Source: Crocodylus rhombifer
Lineage: Eukaryota; Chordata; Crocodylia; Crocodylidae
Reading direction: 5' to 3'
Length of the DNA stretch: 64,000 nt
Assembly: GCA_038503035.1 (NCBI GenBank)
Contig: JAVSML010018986.1
Location: forward strand, 1 to 64,000
Shown: one piece after another, positions 1 to 10,051 of the stretch
How the letters are laid out: each line of letters starts with the position of its first letter
Position numbering within the stretch: position 1 is the first letter of the stretch
The notes under the pieces: generated by a model
The model's database searches: none
What the model saw: the letters and a program-made list of their open reading frames with translations, nothing else
What the model was told of the DNA's origin: nothing
Translations under genes and position numbers: made by a program

Positions 1-659
1 TTTTTTTTTTCCTTGAGCAATCCCAATTTTAAATTTATCCCTGTGAGAGAACCCACGTATCTAACTTACATGCTGTTTAATTCTGTTCTATTCAAGCATA
101 GTATGGTTTAGACTTTTTAATTTAAATATTTCAAAGAACCAATTTATGGCAGAGGTGTTACTTTCCTTCTTAAGTACATATTATGCATTTTTTATTACAA
201 TTTTGCTACAGCCAAATGTCTTAAAAGCGTGATTCACAAACCACTTCACTGCTCTTCAAGAATGAAAAACAAAGAATATACACTCAAAACGTGACTTACT
301 TTCTGAAATGTTGTAAAACCATAGAAATAAGGGTAATTTAGACATGGTTCTTATTTTTAGGTTTCAGAGTATTTTGGCATTTAGTTTATTTGGTTTGATG
401 ATTATCATTTGATGTAGTTGTGGTTATTTAAAAACGCTGTCTCCATGACAGCCTTGTAAATGAACCTTTTGACTCATGCACTTTCTCTTCCTTTTAAAAA
501 TAAATCTATTCACAGAAAAGGGTTATGTGCTTGCAAATGAAAATGTATACATTTTTTACACTGTGAGAACACGGATTGAATTAACCCTTGGTTTCTACTA
601 AGTCAAAAAGACTGATGCTGCATATGTTTCTGTGATGGTGAGAAAATTGATCCATAAAT
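1..659. other. AT-rich non-coding sequence, nothing recognised
   Basis: No open frame of interest, no terminal repeats and no recognisable transposon motif. The window opens in a T-run. The AT-rich composition ends abruptly near 660. Confidence 0.6.
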
Positions 660-1500
660 AATGGCCCCAAAAGCTGGGTGTGCCTGTCTGGTCTCGAACA
701 TCCGGTCACACGCCGCGTGGCCCCGGATCTTTGGGGGTGTTCATCTGTCCATCCCTGCTGTCTCGCCAAGTGGGTGTCTCTCTCCCAAGTAGCCTCTCCC
801 CAGTCTCGCCTGCCACGGCTTTGGATCTTGTTCTAGTGGTGGATGTCCGACTTTCGGGTCTCTCGATTATGGGGCAGCTGTATGGTGATCTTCTGCGATG
901 CTCCACCTCCCCTCTACCTTGCCCTTACACCCTGCCTTGACGGGTTCATGATGTTCTTCGGCCGGTTTCCCCGACTGTTGGGGCTCTGCGTATGCTTGCT
1001 GAGATGGATGCGGGGCCTAACTCTACCTTCACCAACAGCACCTAACCTCTGCCTTGCCTCCCAGGGAATAATAACCCCTTCTAGGCCTAAGCAATACTTG
1101 GGCTCTAGATGCCTTGCACCACAACCCCTCCAAAAGTGGGAAACAAAAAGAAGTTATCAACAACAAAAAAAATAGGAAGATATGCAAAAAGGGCGGCAGG
1201 GGGGGCCCTCTTGCCTATCTACGCTCACAGCCTGCCCACCAATGCCAGGCTTTAGATGCTCAGGATCCCTAGTTAGCCCTAAACTGGGTTCAGGCTAGAC
1301 TGCAGGCTTCAGCACTCCCCTCCTCACTCTTTGTCCTGCCTGTGGGCTTGCTGGACCCACGGTGGCCCTTCTCTGTGCACCTCCCTCACGTCCCTCATCT
1401 GGGAGTCTCTATATCACTGGGACCCGTCTTCTGCAGCCCCCTTGCGCTGTTTATGCCCTCTGTCTCTCCCCATGACACTGGGTATATCTTAGGAAATAGG
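660..1500. other. CpG-richer block of unknown origin
   Basis: The composition changes sharply from AT-rich flanks to a GC- and CpG-richer block; CpGs cluster at about 690-1010. The plus-strand open frame at 843-1175 (110 codons) shows no motif I recognise. A short A-rich patch at about 1160-1175 could be an internal junction or the tail of a retrocopy. It may be part of an LTR element or another repeat, but I find no paired ends and do not assign it. Confidence 0.35.
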
Positions 1501-1800
1501 GTTCTATAGAACAACTATAGAAGTGTGGGGGAGCATGCACAAACTCTCCTTCTGCTAGAATGCATTGACAGCTCATCACCAGGGAGAACTTGGTAAAGCT
1601 TGACGAGACTGGTTTAGATTCAGAGTTGCAGCTACTTAGCTGCATTTTACATTAGTTACTTACAGTGCTAAGCTGGCATTCTAAGGTGCTGTTTCTGACC
1701 AACATCAGCTGCTTTAAAAAAAGTAACATTACCCTTCAGTACAGTTATGGAATAACAGGATCTCTTGAAACTTGTTTTCCTGAACATTGATGTTTTTAGG

Positions 1801-1967
1801 CCTTGCCTAGACTTGGATTTGAGGTGTGACATTCACTCAGATGGGCTTTAAACTGACTGTGTGTCAAAGGCAATGTATCTCATTTATAACAAGTGTTTGC
1901 AGTGTAGTTATTGGTCCATGTTAGTTAACACATACTAACATTACACCTTAAATCCTAGTCTGGTGGT
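1801..1967. mobile_element. Small MITE with imperfect terminal inverted repeats
   Basis: The left end (about 1801-1827, with TAGACTTGGATTTGAGGTGT) is complementary with mismatches to the right end (about 1943-1967, with ACACCTTAAATCCTAGTCT). The roughly 115 bp between them are unique and non-coding. This is the structure of a short non-autonomous DNA transposon. The superfamily is not assigned because no target duplication is evident. Confidence 0.5.
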
Positions 1968-2104
1968 TGGTTTTTGAATAGAAAGCTGAAGGTTTGTACT
2001 GATGTTTGGTTTAACCTAGCTAATGTAATTGAGGGTATCTTATTGTCCATAAAATTGTCTAATCCTTTTGTTTTCTAGCTAGGATCTCATTTTAGCAATT
2101 TTTT

Positions 2105-2215
2105 TGTGGCAGAGAGTTCTGCAGATTAATTATGTGCTGTGTAAAAAAGTGTCCTTTCATCATGTTTTAGTTTTGATGTTGCTCACTTTCACTGAATGAC
2201 TGTTTCCCCTTTCTA
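2105..2215. repeat. Ancient interspersed repeat fragment (CR1/L3-like, tentative)
   Basis: A stretch with the pattern of a long-dead amniote repeat: GAGAGTTCTGCAGATTAATT, then a CTGTGTAAAAAAGTGTCCTTTC block. A better-preserved version of the same text lies at about 16390-16700. The family name is from memory and tentative. Confidence 0.35.
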
Positions 2216-2454
2216 ATACCAAATCCAAGACAAGGTTTTTCCCCATTCAGCATGGAGAGAAAAGCCCTTCATCTTGGATTTGAGTACAAGGTGGTGATGG
2301 GGGGTGAGCGGCAAGTGGCTGCTATGGCTCTGACTTGTATATAATATATAAATATATAAAAAATATATATTTTTTTTTCCGTGGAGCTGATTTTTTAAAT
2401 AATTTAATAAAACCATGTATCTGTATGTATATATTTATATTATTTTTTAGTTTT

Positions 2455-2611
2455 ATTCACCTTACTAAGGAATCAGCTCTAAGGAAATAACATCTAGAAA
2501 TATGCCTGAAAATTATATTAGCATCTTTTCTGAGAAGAATCACCTAAGAACATCCACTCCAGATAGACAAAGACCTTCCTTTTGTTTAAGAGTCAGTATT
2601 TTCAAGGGTGG
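2455..2611 (+). repeat. Dispersed repeat, copy A (pairs with 11330-11488)
   Basis: About 150 bp are closely shared with 11330-11488 in the same orientation. The shared text includes CCTAAGAACATCCACTCCAG and AGACAAAGACCTTCC and ends at TTTCAAGGGTG in both copies. After that point this copy runs into a G-rich segment and the other does not. I do not recognise the family. Confidence 0.6.
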
Positions 2612-2813
2612 GCGCTGTGGTGGGGCGGGGTGGGGTTGGGGGCAGGCTGCAGGGGGAAGAAGTAGTGGGGTTCAGAAGGCAAAGGGATTGCCTCCCTTCA
2701 ACGTCCCTGGCCACCTGAATCCCTGCCCCTGGGCCACTGATTTCTCCACCATAGCAGTGGCAGGATCTTATAGCATCCCAAAATGCTGTGTCACCCCAGT
2801 TGAGAACCACTTC
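2612..2813. mobile_element. Probable hAT remnant, GC-rich
   Basis: A G-rich 5' part is followed by CCCCAGTTGAGAACCACTTC at about 2795-2814. This is the complement of the common hAT terminus AGTGGTTCTCAACTGGGG. No matching left end is visible, so the element is truncated or badly degraded. It begins exactly where dispersed-repeat copy A stops. Confidence 0.35.
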
Positions 2814-3296
2814 AATCTTGCTCCTCACTGATCTACAACAAATAACTGATGTGATACAGAAAAATCTAGATATTTCCTAACCCCCCAGAAAGATGAAAGT
2901 TTGCAAAATATCTGGGGGTATACAGACCTTCAGAAAACAGCTGGGCAGGACTGCTGAAGTGGTCCATCTTATTGGAAGTAAGCCCACAGCAAACAGCTGA
3001 GTGTCTTGTCTTTGGCAATTTGCTGCAAAACAGGTTGCAACCCACCTGGATATGAATGAGATTCTACAGTACTTGTGCTATGATACCCATGCAGTGGTGT
3101 AATAATATTTGTTTCTCCAGCATAGTCACAGAATTACTTCTTATGAGTGTGTAATTCTTTGTGTTTTTTACAAATTTGGGGTGTCCCATCTGCCTTAAAT
3201 ATATACAGTTGGCCAACACTATTAACCATGATGTTCATAAGCAACAGAAATGGTGTGTTTCATGCACAGAAAAGGAACCTAGACACCTCCTCAGCG
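2814..3296. other. Non-coding flank of the CR1 insertion
   Basis: AT-rich unique-looking sequence with no recognised feature. It is the 5' flank of the near full-length CR1. Confidence 0.5.
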
Positions 3297-3300
3297 TGTA

Positions 3301-3716
3301 GTTTAAAAGGGCCTGCCAAACAGGGGGAAAAAAAAAAACAACACACACACACTCAGGTAGGCTCTGGAGTGCTGAGAGACGCGCAGGTGAAGCCCCCAGT
3401 CCCCTGAAGCCCCCCAGACACCCCCTCAGCAGCTGCCGAGCCCCCTGCCGACCCCCAGCACAGCCGGAGGTGAGCGGGCTCATGGTGGGAAGGGGTTAAC
3501 TCCTCGCTTGCTGGGAAGAGGTCGCTGCCTGGTGTTGGCCGGGTCAAGCCCCTGCCCAGGCCCCTACTTGGCCCAGCCCCCCAGGGAGAGAGAAGTGAAG
3601 TAGGGGGTACTCACCAGTCCCCTCCTGTAGGGCAGGGCCCCCCAAATCCTGGGCAGGCCCCCCCTAGCCTGATAAGCCAGCGTTCCCCGACGGCAGGCCC
3701 ACTGCGCATGCGCATA
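3301..3716 (+). repeat. CR1 5' leader, tandem monomer 1
   Basis: Starts at GTTTAAAAGGGCCTGCCAAA and runs 416 bp until the same text recurs at 3717. It contains an A-rich/CA tract (3326-3354), then a GC-rich body including AGCCGGAGGTGAGCGGGCTC and GGGAAGGGGTTAACTCCTCG. Placed directly upstream of ORF1, it is a candidate internal promoter unit by analogy with LINE-1 monomers. That role is inferred. Confidence 0.75.
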
Positions 3717-4018
3717 GTTTAAAAGGGCCCGCCAAACAGGGGAAAAACAAACAAACAAAAAAAACCCCACACTCAGGTAGGCTCTGGAGCAGTGAGAGAT
3801 GCGTGGGTGAAGCCCGCTGCGCCCCCACTCCCCCGAAGCCCCCTAGACATCCCCTCAGCACCCGCCGAGCCCCCTGCCGACCCCCAGCACAGCCGGAGGT
3901 GAGCGGGCTCATGGTGGGAAGGGGTTAACTCCTCGCTTGCTGGGAGGAGGCCGCTGCCTGGTGCCGGGCTGGGTCAAGCCCCCGCCCAGGACCCTACTTG
4001 GCCCAGCCCCCCAGGGAG
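3717..4018 (+). repeat. CR1 5' leader, tandem monomer 2 (partial)
   Basis: Repeats monomer 1 from GTTTAAAAGGGCCCGCCAAA through GGCCCAGCCCCCCAGGGAG with scattered substitutions, then diverges into ORF1-proximal sequence. It is about 302 bp of a 416-bp unit. The two monomers differ in their A-rich tracts and at many single positions, so they are not a recent duplication or an assembly echo. Confidence 0.75.
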
Positions 4019-4169
4019 CCCCGCAACCGGAGCCGCGTGAACAGGCTGCATAAACAAGCGCTCGAGTTAGCGCAGAGTTCACGCAGGGGAGGGCGTGGGA
4101 GGGCACGAGACCCTGCCTGTGACCCCCCCAGCCATAGCCAGCCCCAGCCGTAGCCAGCCTACCAGAGGC

Positions 4170-5264
4170 ATGACACGGATGGGCACGCGCCACACCCCTC
4201 GGGTCCCCTCGGGCTCTACAGCCCCTCCACTGGGCACCTCAGAGACGGCCACCCAGACGGAGCCCATGGTTCCGGGCTCCACACAGATGGAGCCCCTGGC
4301 TCTTGGCTGCGGGGGCTGCCTGTCCCTTTTTCAGGCTCTGGGGCCTGGGAGAATGGCCACCTCCCCTTGCAGGGTCTGCTCCCTACTGGGGTCTCTGGTG
4401 CGCCAGCTGGAGGAGTTCCAGGCCACAGTCAAGAGACTACGTGCCATCAGGGACTGCGAGCAGGAGATAGACTCCTACTGCCAGGCCCTTCTTCCCCGGG
4501 AGCCGCAGGGGAGAGCACCGTCTCCCTCCACGACTAAGGAGGACTCTGGGTAGGACTAAGGAGGACTCCGCTCTGCCCAGTCAGGGGCATGGACCAAGGT
4601 GGTCAAGGGCCTCAAGGCCCGCATCACCAAGGCCCCTGCCCCGCCGGAGCTTAGGTTCGCACCTCTTGCAGCCCCAGCAGAGGCCACGCAGTTGCCAGCT
4701 CCCGCAGGCAACCCAGGCTCGACCACAGCTACTGGCCCCGCACTCCCCAAGACAAAGTGTAAGGTGTTTGTTGTGGGAGACTCCATCCTGCGGGGCACTG
4801 AGGGGGCAATCTGCCGCCCCGACCCCTTAGCCCAGGAAGTCTGCTGCTTCCCGGGGGCCCGCATCCGAGACATTGCGGAGAGGATCCCACAGCTCCTCCG
4901 GCCCACAGACCACTACCCCATGCTCCTTATTCATGTGGGCACCAATGACACGGCTCGGAGCACCCCCAGCCAGGTCATGAGGTGCTACAGGGAGTTGGGA
5001 GTGGAGCTTAGGGGTCTGGGAGCTCAGGTGGTGTTTTCGTCAATCCTCCCAGTCTCGGGCTATGGGCTGAGGAGGGAGAGGAGGATCCATGTGGTGAACT
5101 AAAGACTGCAGTGCTGGTGTTATCGGGAAGGCTTTGGCTTCCATGACCACAGCCCACTCTTTGGAGAGAGAGGCAGCGAGCTGCTGGGAAGAGATGGCCT
5201 CCACCTCTCTCCCCTGGGGAGGAGGCTCTTCTCAGCCAGGCTGACCTGCTCCACCAGGCTTTAA
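4170..5264 (+). pseudogene. CR1 ORF1: esterase-domain protein, interrupted by stops
   Basis: CR1 ORF1 proteins carry an SGNH-hydrolase (esterase) domain and are thought to bind nucleic acid and membranes. The ATG at 4170 gives MTRMGTRHTPR; an in-frame ATG at 4095 lies in the leader and is less likely. The N-terminal third has a Cys pair pattern (CGGC...CRVC) followed by a charged, probably helical stretch. Next comes the esterase domain, with the nucleophile block VVGDSILRG (about 4768-4794), the HVGTND block (about 4932-4949) and the D-x-x-H block DGLHLSPLG (from 5193). All expected catalytic residues are present. The frame is closed by TAG at 4551 and TAA at 4557, next to a 22-bp near-tandem duplication, and by TAA at 5100. 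The reading frame continues after each and ends at TAA 5262-5264. It overlaps the ORF2 open frame by 20 nt. Confidence 0.85.
4532..4575 (+). repeat. 22-bp near-tandem duplication inside ORF1
   Basis: GACTAAGGAGGACTCT at 4532 recurs as GACTAAGGAGGACTCC at 4554, period 22. Two of the three ORF1 stops (4551-4553 and 4557-4559) lie within or at the junction of this duplication. Confidence 0.7.
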
Positions 5265-8194
5265 ACTAAGCCCGCTGGGGGATGGGGGGACTACTGCCCC
5301 TGCTGGCCCACTGAACGGCCCTTGCAAAGCCAGCGGACCAAGGCACTTAAGGGGGCACTTAAGGGAGCCCACCCCTGCCCCAGCCCTGGCACAATCTGTG
5401 GGCAAGGCAAGAGCCCCAAAGGGCACACTTGCCTGCCTGTACACTAATGCCAGGAGCCTGGGCAACAAGCAGGACGAGCTCGTCCTCCTGCTCAGTGCAA
5501 AGAAATATGATGTCACTGGGATAACGGAGACCTGGTGGGACTCCACCCATGACTGGACCACAGGTATAGAGGGCTATACCCTGTACAGGAGGGATCATGT
5601 TGACAAAAGGGGCGGGGGGTGTAGCTCTCTATGTGGAGGAAAGCTACATGTCCCTGCAAGCTGATGTTGGCGACCGGCATGGACAGCTAGAGACCCTCTG
5701 GGTAAAAATTCGTGGGGAATTCGGCACAGGGGACACAATGGTGGGAGTCTACTACAGACCTCCCACTCAAAGTCCCGAGCTTGACCAGGAGTTCGCCCGG
5801 GAACTGACTGAGGCCGCTTGCTCCAGGACCTTGGTTGTCATGGGTGACTTCAATTACCCGGACATCTCATGGGAAGATGACTCAGCTAAATCTGAGTGGG
5901 TGCAAAGCTTTCTCTCATGTGTGGATGACCTCTACCTGACTCAAGAAGTCTATGGGCCAAGGAGAGGCAAAGCACTGCTTGACCTGGTACTGGCTACGGG
6001 GGACTACCTAATCGGCGACCTAGTGATTGATGGGAAGTTGGGTGACAGCGACCACGAGCTGATTACCTTCACCATCCACCGTAAAGCTGGCAAGTCAGTC
6101 AGCAACACAGAAGTCCTTGACTTCAGAAAAGCCGACTTTGACAAGCTTAAGAGGCTAGTCGGTCAGGCCCTCAGGGACCATGACCCCAGGGAGATGGGAG
6201 TTCAAGAAGAGTGGTTGCTTCTCAAGGAAGCGATCCTCAGTGCACAAGCTAAATCTATTCCACAACGGAGGAAAGGCAGCAAGAAGGCACAGCAGCCCCC
6301 CTGGCTCTCCAGAGACCTAGTGGACCTACTGTGGCTAAAAAGGAAAGCCTACAAAGGATGGAGGACGGGATTCACCTCCAAGGAGGATTACTCCGCGCTG
6401 GTCCTGTCCTGCAGGGACCAAACCAGGAAAGCCAAGGCTGCAACTGAACTCCAACTAGCTTCAGGCATCAAGGACAACAAAAAGTCCTTTTTCAGATATG
6501 TGGGGAGCCGGAGGAAAAGCAAGGGCAATGTTGGACCCCTGCTAAACCAGATGGGGCAACTGACAACTGACGCCCAGGAAAAAGCCAACCTATTAAATAG
6601 GTACTTTGCGTCAGTCTTGCATCAGTCACACGGGATGCCCATGCCTGCTATGGGACAGGGAAATCTGGGTGAGGGGGATCCCCTACCCTCCATCAATGCT
6701 GACCTCGTGAAGGAACACCTTGAGAAGCTGGATACCTTCAAGTCAGCTGGCCCTGACAATCTGCACCCCAGGGTACTCAAGGAGCTGGCGAGCGTCATAG
6801 CCCAGCCCCTGGCACGGATCTTTGAAAACTCCTGGCACTCTGGTGTAGTGCCCGAAGACTGGAAGAAGGCCAATGTGGTGCTGATCTTCAAGAAAGGGAG
6901 GAGAGTGGATCCGGCTAACTACAGGCCCATTAGCCTGACTTCTATCCTGGGGAAGATCTTAGAAAAGTTTATTAAGGAGGCCATCCTTGATGGACTGGCC
7001 CAGGCTAACATCCTAAGGGATAGCCAGCACGGGTTTGTTGCGGGTAGGCCTTGTTTGACCAATCTCATTTCCTTCTATGACCAGGTGACCTATCACCTGG
7101 ACGAGGGAGAAGAGATTGATGTCATATATCTTGACTTCAAAAAAGCTTTTGATCTGGTATCCCATGATCACCTCTTGGCCAAACTGCCCAGTTGTGGCCT
7201 TGGCTCCACCACGATCCGCTGGCTGGGAAATTGGCTTCGTGGTCGGACCCAGAGGGTTGTGATTGATGGTAGTCACTCATCATGGTGCCCTGTGACCAGT
7301 GGGGTCCCTCAAGGCTCTGTCCTGGGACCCATACTGTTCAACATCTTCATTAACGATGTGGACATTGGAGTCAGGAGTGGACTGGCCAAGTTCGCCGATG
7401 ACACCAAACTTTGGGGCAAAGCATCCACGCCAGAAGATAGGCGGGTGATCCAGGCTGACCTGGACAAGCTCAGCAAATGGGCAGACGAGAACCTGATGGT
7501 GTTTAACACCGAAAAATGCAAGGTTCTCCACCTTGGGAGGAAAAACCTGCAGCATCCTTATAGGCTCGGCAGTGCTACGTTGGTTAGCACTACAAAAGAA
7601 AGAGACTTGGGGGTCATCATTGACCACAAGATGAACATGAGCCTGCAATGCGATGCTGCGGCTAGTAAAGCGACCGAAATGCTGGCATGCATCCATAGAT
7701 GCTTCTTGAGCAAATCCTGGGACGTCATTCTCCCCTTGTACTCGGCCTTGGTGAGGCCGCAGCTGGAGTACTGCATCCAGTTTTGGGCTTCACAATTCAA
7801 AAAGGATGTGGAGAAGCTTGAGAGAGTCCAGAGGAGAGCCACGCGCATGATCAGAGGTCAGGAAAACAGATCTTATGATGACAGGCTGAGAGCCATGGGA
7901 CTCTTTAGCCTGGAAAAGTGCAGGCTCAGGGGTGATCTGATGGCCACCTATAAGTTTATCAGGGGTGACCAGCAGGATCTGGGGGAACGTCTGTTCACCA
8001 GAGCGCCCCAAGGGATGACGAGGTCGAATGGTCACGAACTCCTGCAAGACCGTTTGAGGCTGGACATAAGGAAGAATTTCTTTACTGTCCAAGCCCCCAA
8101 GGTCTGGAACAGTCTGCCAGCGGAGGTGGTTCAAGCACCTACATTGAACACCTTCAAGAGTAAATTGGATGCTTATCTTGCTGGGATCCTATGA
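5245..8194 (+). pseudogene. CR1 ORF2: endonuclease-reverse transcriptase with one frameshift
   Basis: ORF2 cuts target DNA and copies the element RNA into it. The frame is open from 5245. The N-terminal endonuclease has TNARSLGNKQDEL, the catalytic-Glu block ITETWW, YYRPP, GDFNYPDISW and the SDHELI block (about 6047-6064). The reverse transcriptase has YRPISLTSILGK, DSQHGFVAGR, motif A YLDFKKAFD (about 7126-7152), motif B SGVPQGSVLGP and motif C FADD (7391-7402). The C-terminus is VWNSLPAEVVQAPTLNTFK and LDAYLAGIL, as in other CR1s. The frame switches at the six-G run 5614-5619, where an odd G puts the endonuclease N-terminus out of phase with the 865-codon remainder. No ATG lies in frame before the endonuclease. 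Total length is near 980 codons, typical for CR1. Confidence 0.9.
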
Positions 8195-8286
8195 CCCCAG
8201 CTGACTTCCTGCCCTTTGGGCAGGGGGCTGGACTCGATGATCTCCCGAGGTCCCTTCCAGCCCTAATGTCTATGAAATCTATGAAA
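8195..8286 (+). other. CR1 3' UTR and terminal tandem repeats
   Basis: After the ORF2 stop comes the short CR1 tail with GGCAGGGGGCTGGACTCGAT and AGGTCCCTTCCAGCCCTA, then two copies of TCTATGAAA. This tail is the reverse transcriptase recognition end in CR1 elements. It also recurs, diverged, at 29206, 41804 and 63638 on the plus strand and at 23884 and 57758 on the minus strand. Confidence 0.88.
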
Positions 8287-8408
8287 TTACGGCAGTATAT
8301 GTTGCCATAGCTCTGACCATTTGAACAGTTAGCAGTTTCATCTGTGTTTTTTTAAAGTTGTATAGCAATTGAACATCTTAAAGAACTTGAACTTGTCTTG
8401 ATATTTGT

Positions 8409-8894
8409 GGGTGCATCTACATGCGTGCTTTAATGCAGAGTTGACTAAATTAAATTAGCTCTGCGGTAAAGCGTCGCCATCTACAAATGCAGCACTATTA
8501 GGCCATAGTAAATTAATTACCTCTGCTATAGGATAGTACTGCTCAACACAAATACTATCCTACAGCAGAGTTATTTAGTGCACTGCAGTACACATGTAGA
8601 TGGTGACAGGGGCTGGCTGGGTCATGAGGTTACTAAAGTACGGGGGCTGCCTACTGGCTAGCCCCACAGTGTAGCACCCCTATGCCCCAGCCAGCCCCTC
8701 TGCATCATGATGAGCCAGAGTGGAGCAGCTCTGTGCTGGCAGGCTCATCCCCCAGGCCTCCTGTCAGCCTGGGCTGCACCACCCTGGTTCAACACCGTGC
8801 GCTTTTGGGCGCACATGGAAACACTGTGCCTGGGAGCAATAAACTCTCATGCAAACTTTATTCAGGCATAGTACTGTTACATGTAGATACGCCC
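8409..8894. mobile_element. Non-autonomous TIR DNA transposon (MITE), family 1
   Basis: Left end GGGTGCATCTACATG and right end CATGTAGATACGCCC are inverted repeats. TGT flanks both sides (8406-8408, 8895-8897), a possible 3-bp target duplication. The element is 486 bp and non-coding. A second, inverted copy at 48424-48912 matches through most of its length, including the internal hairpin-like AATAAACTC segment and the block with CCAGCCAGCCCC. The 3-bp duplication would suit a PIF/Harbinger-type element, but that is tentative. Confidence 0.7.
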
Positions 8895-9480
8895 TGTAAT
8901 ATTATGGAAGTAGAGGCATTTTTCACTAGACTGATGAAATGCCCCCTTGGACTCCTTGTGTAGCTTGTATATTTCCTGCACCTCTTCCCCCAGCAGTCAC
9001 ACCTGATTATTTGGGGAGAGGTCAATGGGGGTCTTGCTGTAGTTTGGCTGTTTCATATACTGTAGTTATGAGAAGAGCTTTTTGTTAGAGAACAGAAGCA
9101 GCTCAGCACCCTCACTCATTTTTGTGAATTGATATATGTGAGGAGATACCAAAGAAAATGTTTGGATAGAGGTAACATTCCTGTCTTTCTTGCTCATAAA
9201 CTTTTGCATTTTAGTCATCTCTTGCAAGGCAAGGTGTGGTTGAAAGATAAAACTGTCATAGGACTAGGTTTCCTTCCTTCGTGATCAGTTGTTCTCAACC
9301 TTTTCAGAATCACATCGTCTGTCTACATTTTTTTTGAATGTGGCAGCACCCCAATTAAGAATTACTGTTGTACTTAACTTACCTCAGTAGCTCTCAACTG
9401 GGTGTTCATATCACCAAGTAAAACTACCCCATGCACCTACTGAAGAGGCAGTCAGGGAAGTGTCATGGCATGCATGCACT
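8895..9480. other. Non-coding sequence with a hAT-like end
   Basis: Mostly unique. TTGTTCTCAACCTTTTCAGA at about 9290 resembles the hAT terminus seen complete at 29734. A second related end, TAGCTCTCAACTGGG, occurs near 9389. No full element can be delimited. Confidence 0.35.
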
Positions 9481-9489
9481 TCTCCTGCA

Positions 9490-10051
9490 TTAGGATTCTC
9501 TGATCACCCTAAAGCAGGCAGGAGAGCTGGCCTCACCCTGTAGCCCTTCCTGGCACAACCCTAGAGTGATCACCTGTCCCTAATTGGGTGAGACAGTCCT
9601 GGAATGGGATCATAAAGTCCCAGTCCTCGGCTGCATGACACTGGGATAGCATTTTGCAGATTTGCAGTGTTGTGCAGGGGTGTGGGTTTCCCCTTGCATG
9701 CTGGCAGTGTTCCAGCCCGCAAAAGGCTGTTTGGAGCTGCTGGGAGTGAGATGCAGGGGGTACCAAGTGTACATGTGCTCCCGTGCACATGGACATGGGT
9801 GGGAAAGACTCAGGTAGCATGGAGATCATCTCCCTGGAGGTAAGGAGGGGAAGTGAGGGCGGGGGTGCAGATTGAGACCGCCACAGTGAGAGAGGGAGTG
9901 GAGAAGAGGTGGAGGTTGTTGCCCGCGCAGGGCAGTGCGTGGGGCCCCAGAGCTGGGGCGGGAAGTGGGACAGAGCCATGAATGGTTCATCCAGGAGGCA
10001 TGGTATTAGAAGTAGGCTACTGCACAGTTAGCATCTAGTGTAGATGCACCC
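9490..10051. mobile_element. GC-rich composite of DNA-transposon ends
   Basis: Contains CTGATCACCCTAAAG (about 9501) and, inverted nearby, CTAGAGTGATCACCTGTCCC (about 9560), ends of a TIR family. A GC-rich core follows, ending in AGTGTAGATGCACCC (10037-10051), the same terminus as the family-1 MITEs. The matching family-1 left end is not visible, so this is a broken or chimeric copy. Open frames on the minus strand here have no recognisable domain. Confidence 0.45.

Larger units (their letters stand above)
3297..8286 (+). mobile_element. Near full-length CR1 non-LTR retrotransposon (LINE)
   Basis: This is the main element of the window, about 5 kb on the plus strand. In order it holds a duplicated GC-rich 5' leader (3301-4018), ORF1 with an SGNH-hydrolase (esterase) domain (4170-5264), ORF2 with an apurinic-type endonuclease and a reverse transcriptase (5245-8194), and a short 3' UTR. 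It ends in two tandem TCTATGAAA units (8269-8277, 8278-8286). CR1 elements move by target-primed reverse transcription and are usually severely 5'-truncated, so a copy with its leader is uncommon. CpGs in the leader are well preserved, which suggests modest age. Three in-frame stops in ORF1 and one frameshift in ORF2 make it defective as written. No clear target-site duplication is seen, as is usual for CR1. Confidence 0.93.

Noticed and set aside
3235..4282. GC-rich CR1 leader as a host CpG-island promoter, and long minus-strand frames in it
   Set aside because: The GC content belongs to the tandem CR1 leader. The minus-strand frames repeat because the leader units repeat.
7280..7696. Open frames on the minus strand across the CR1 ORF2, including a 138-codon one
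   Set aside because: They mirror the strong plus-strand reverse transcriptase frame and show no motif of their own.
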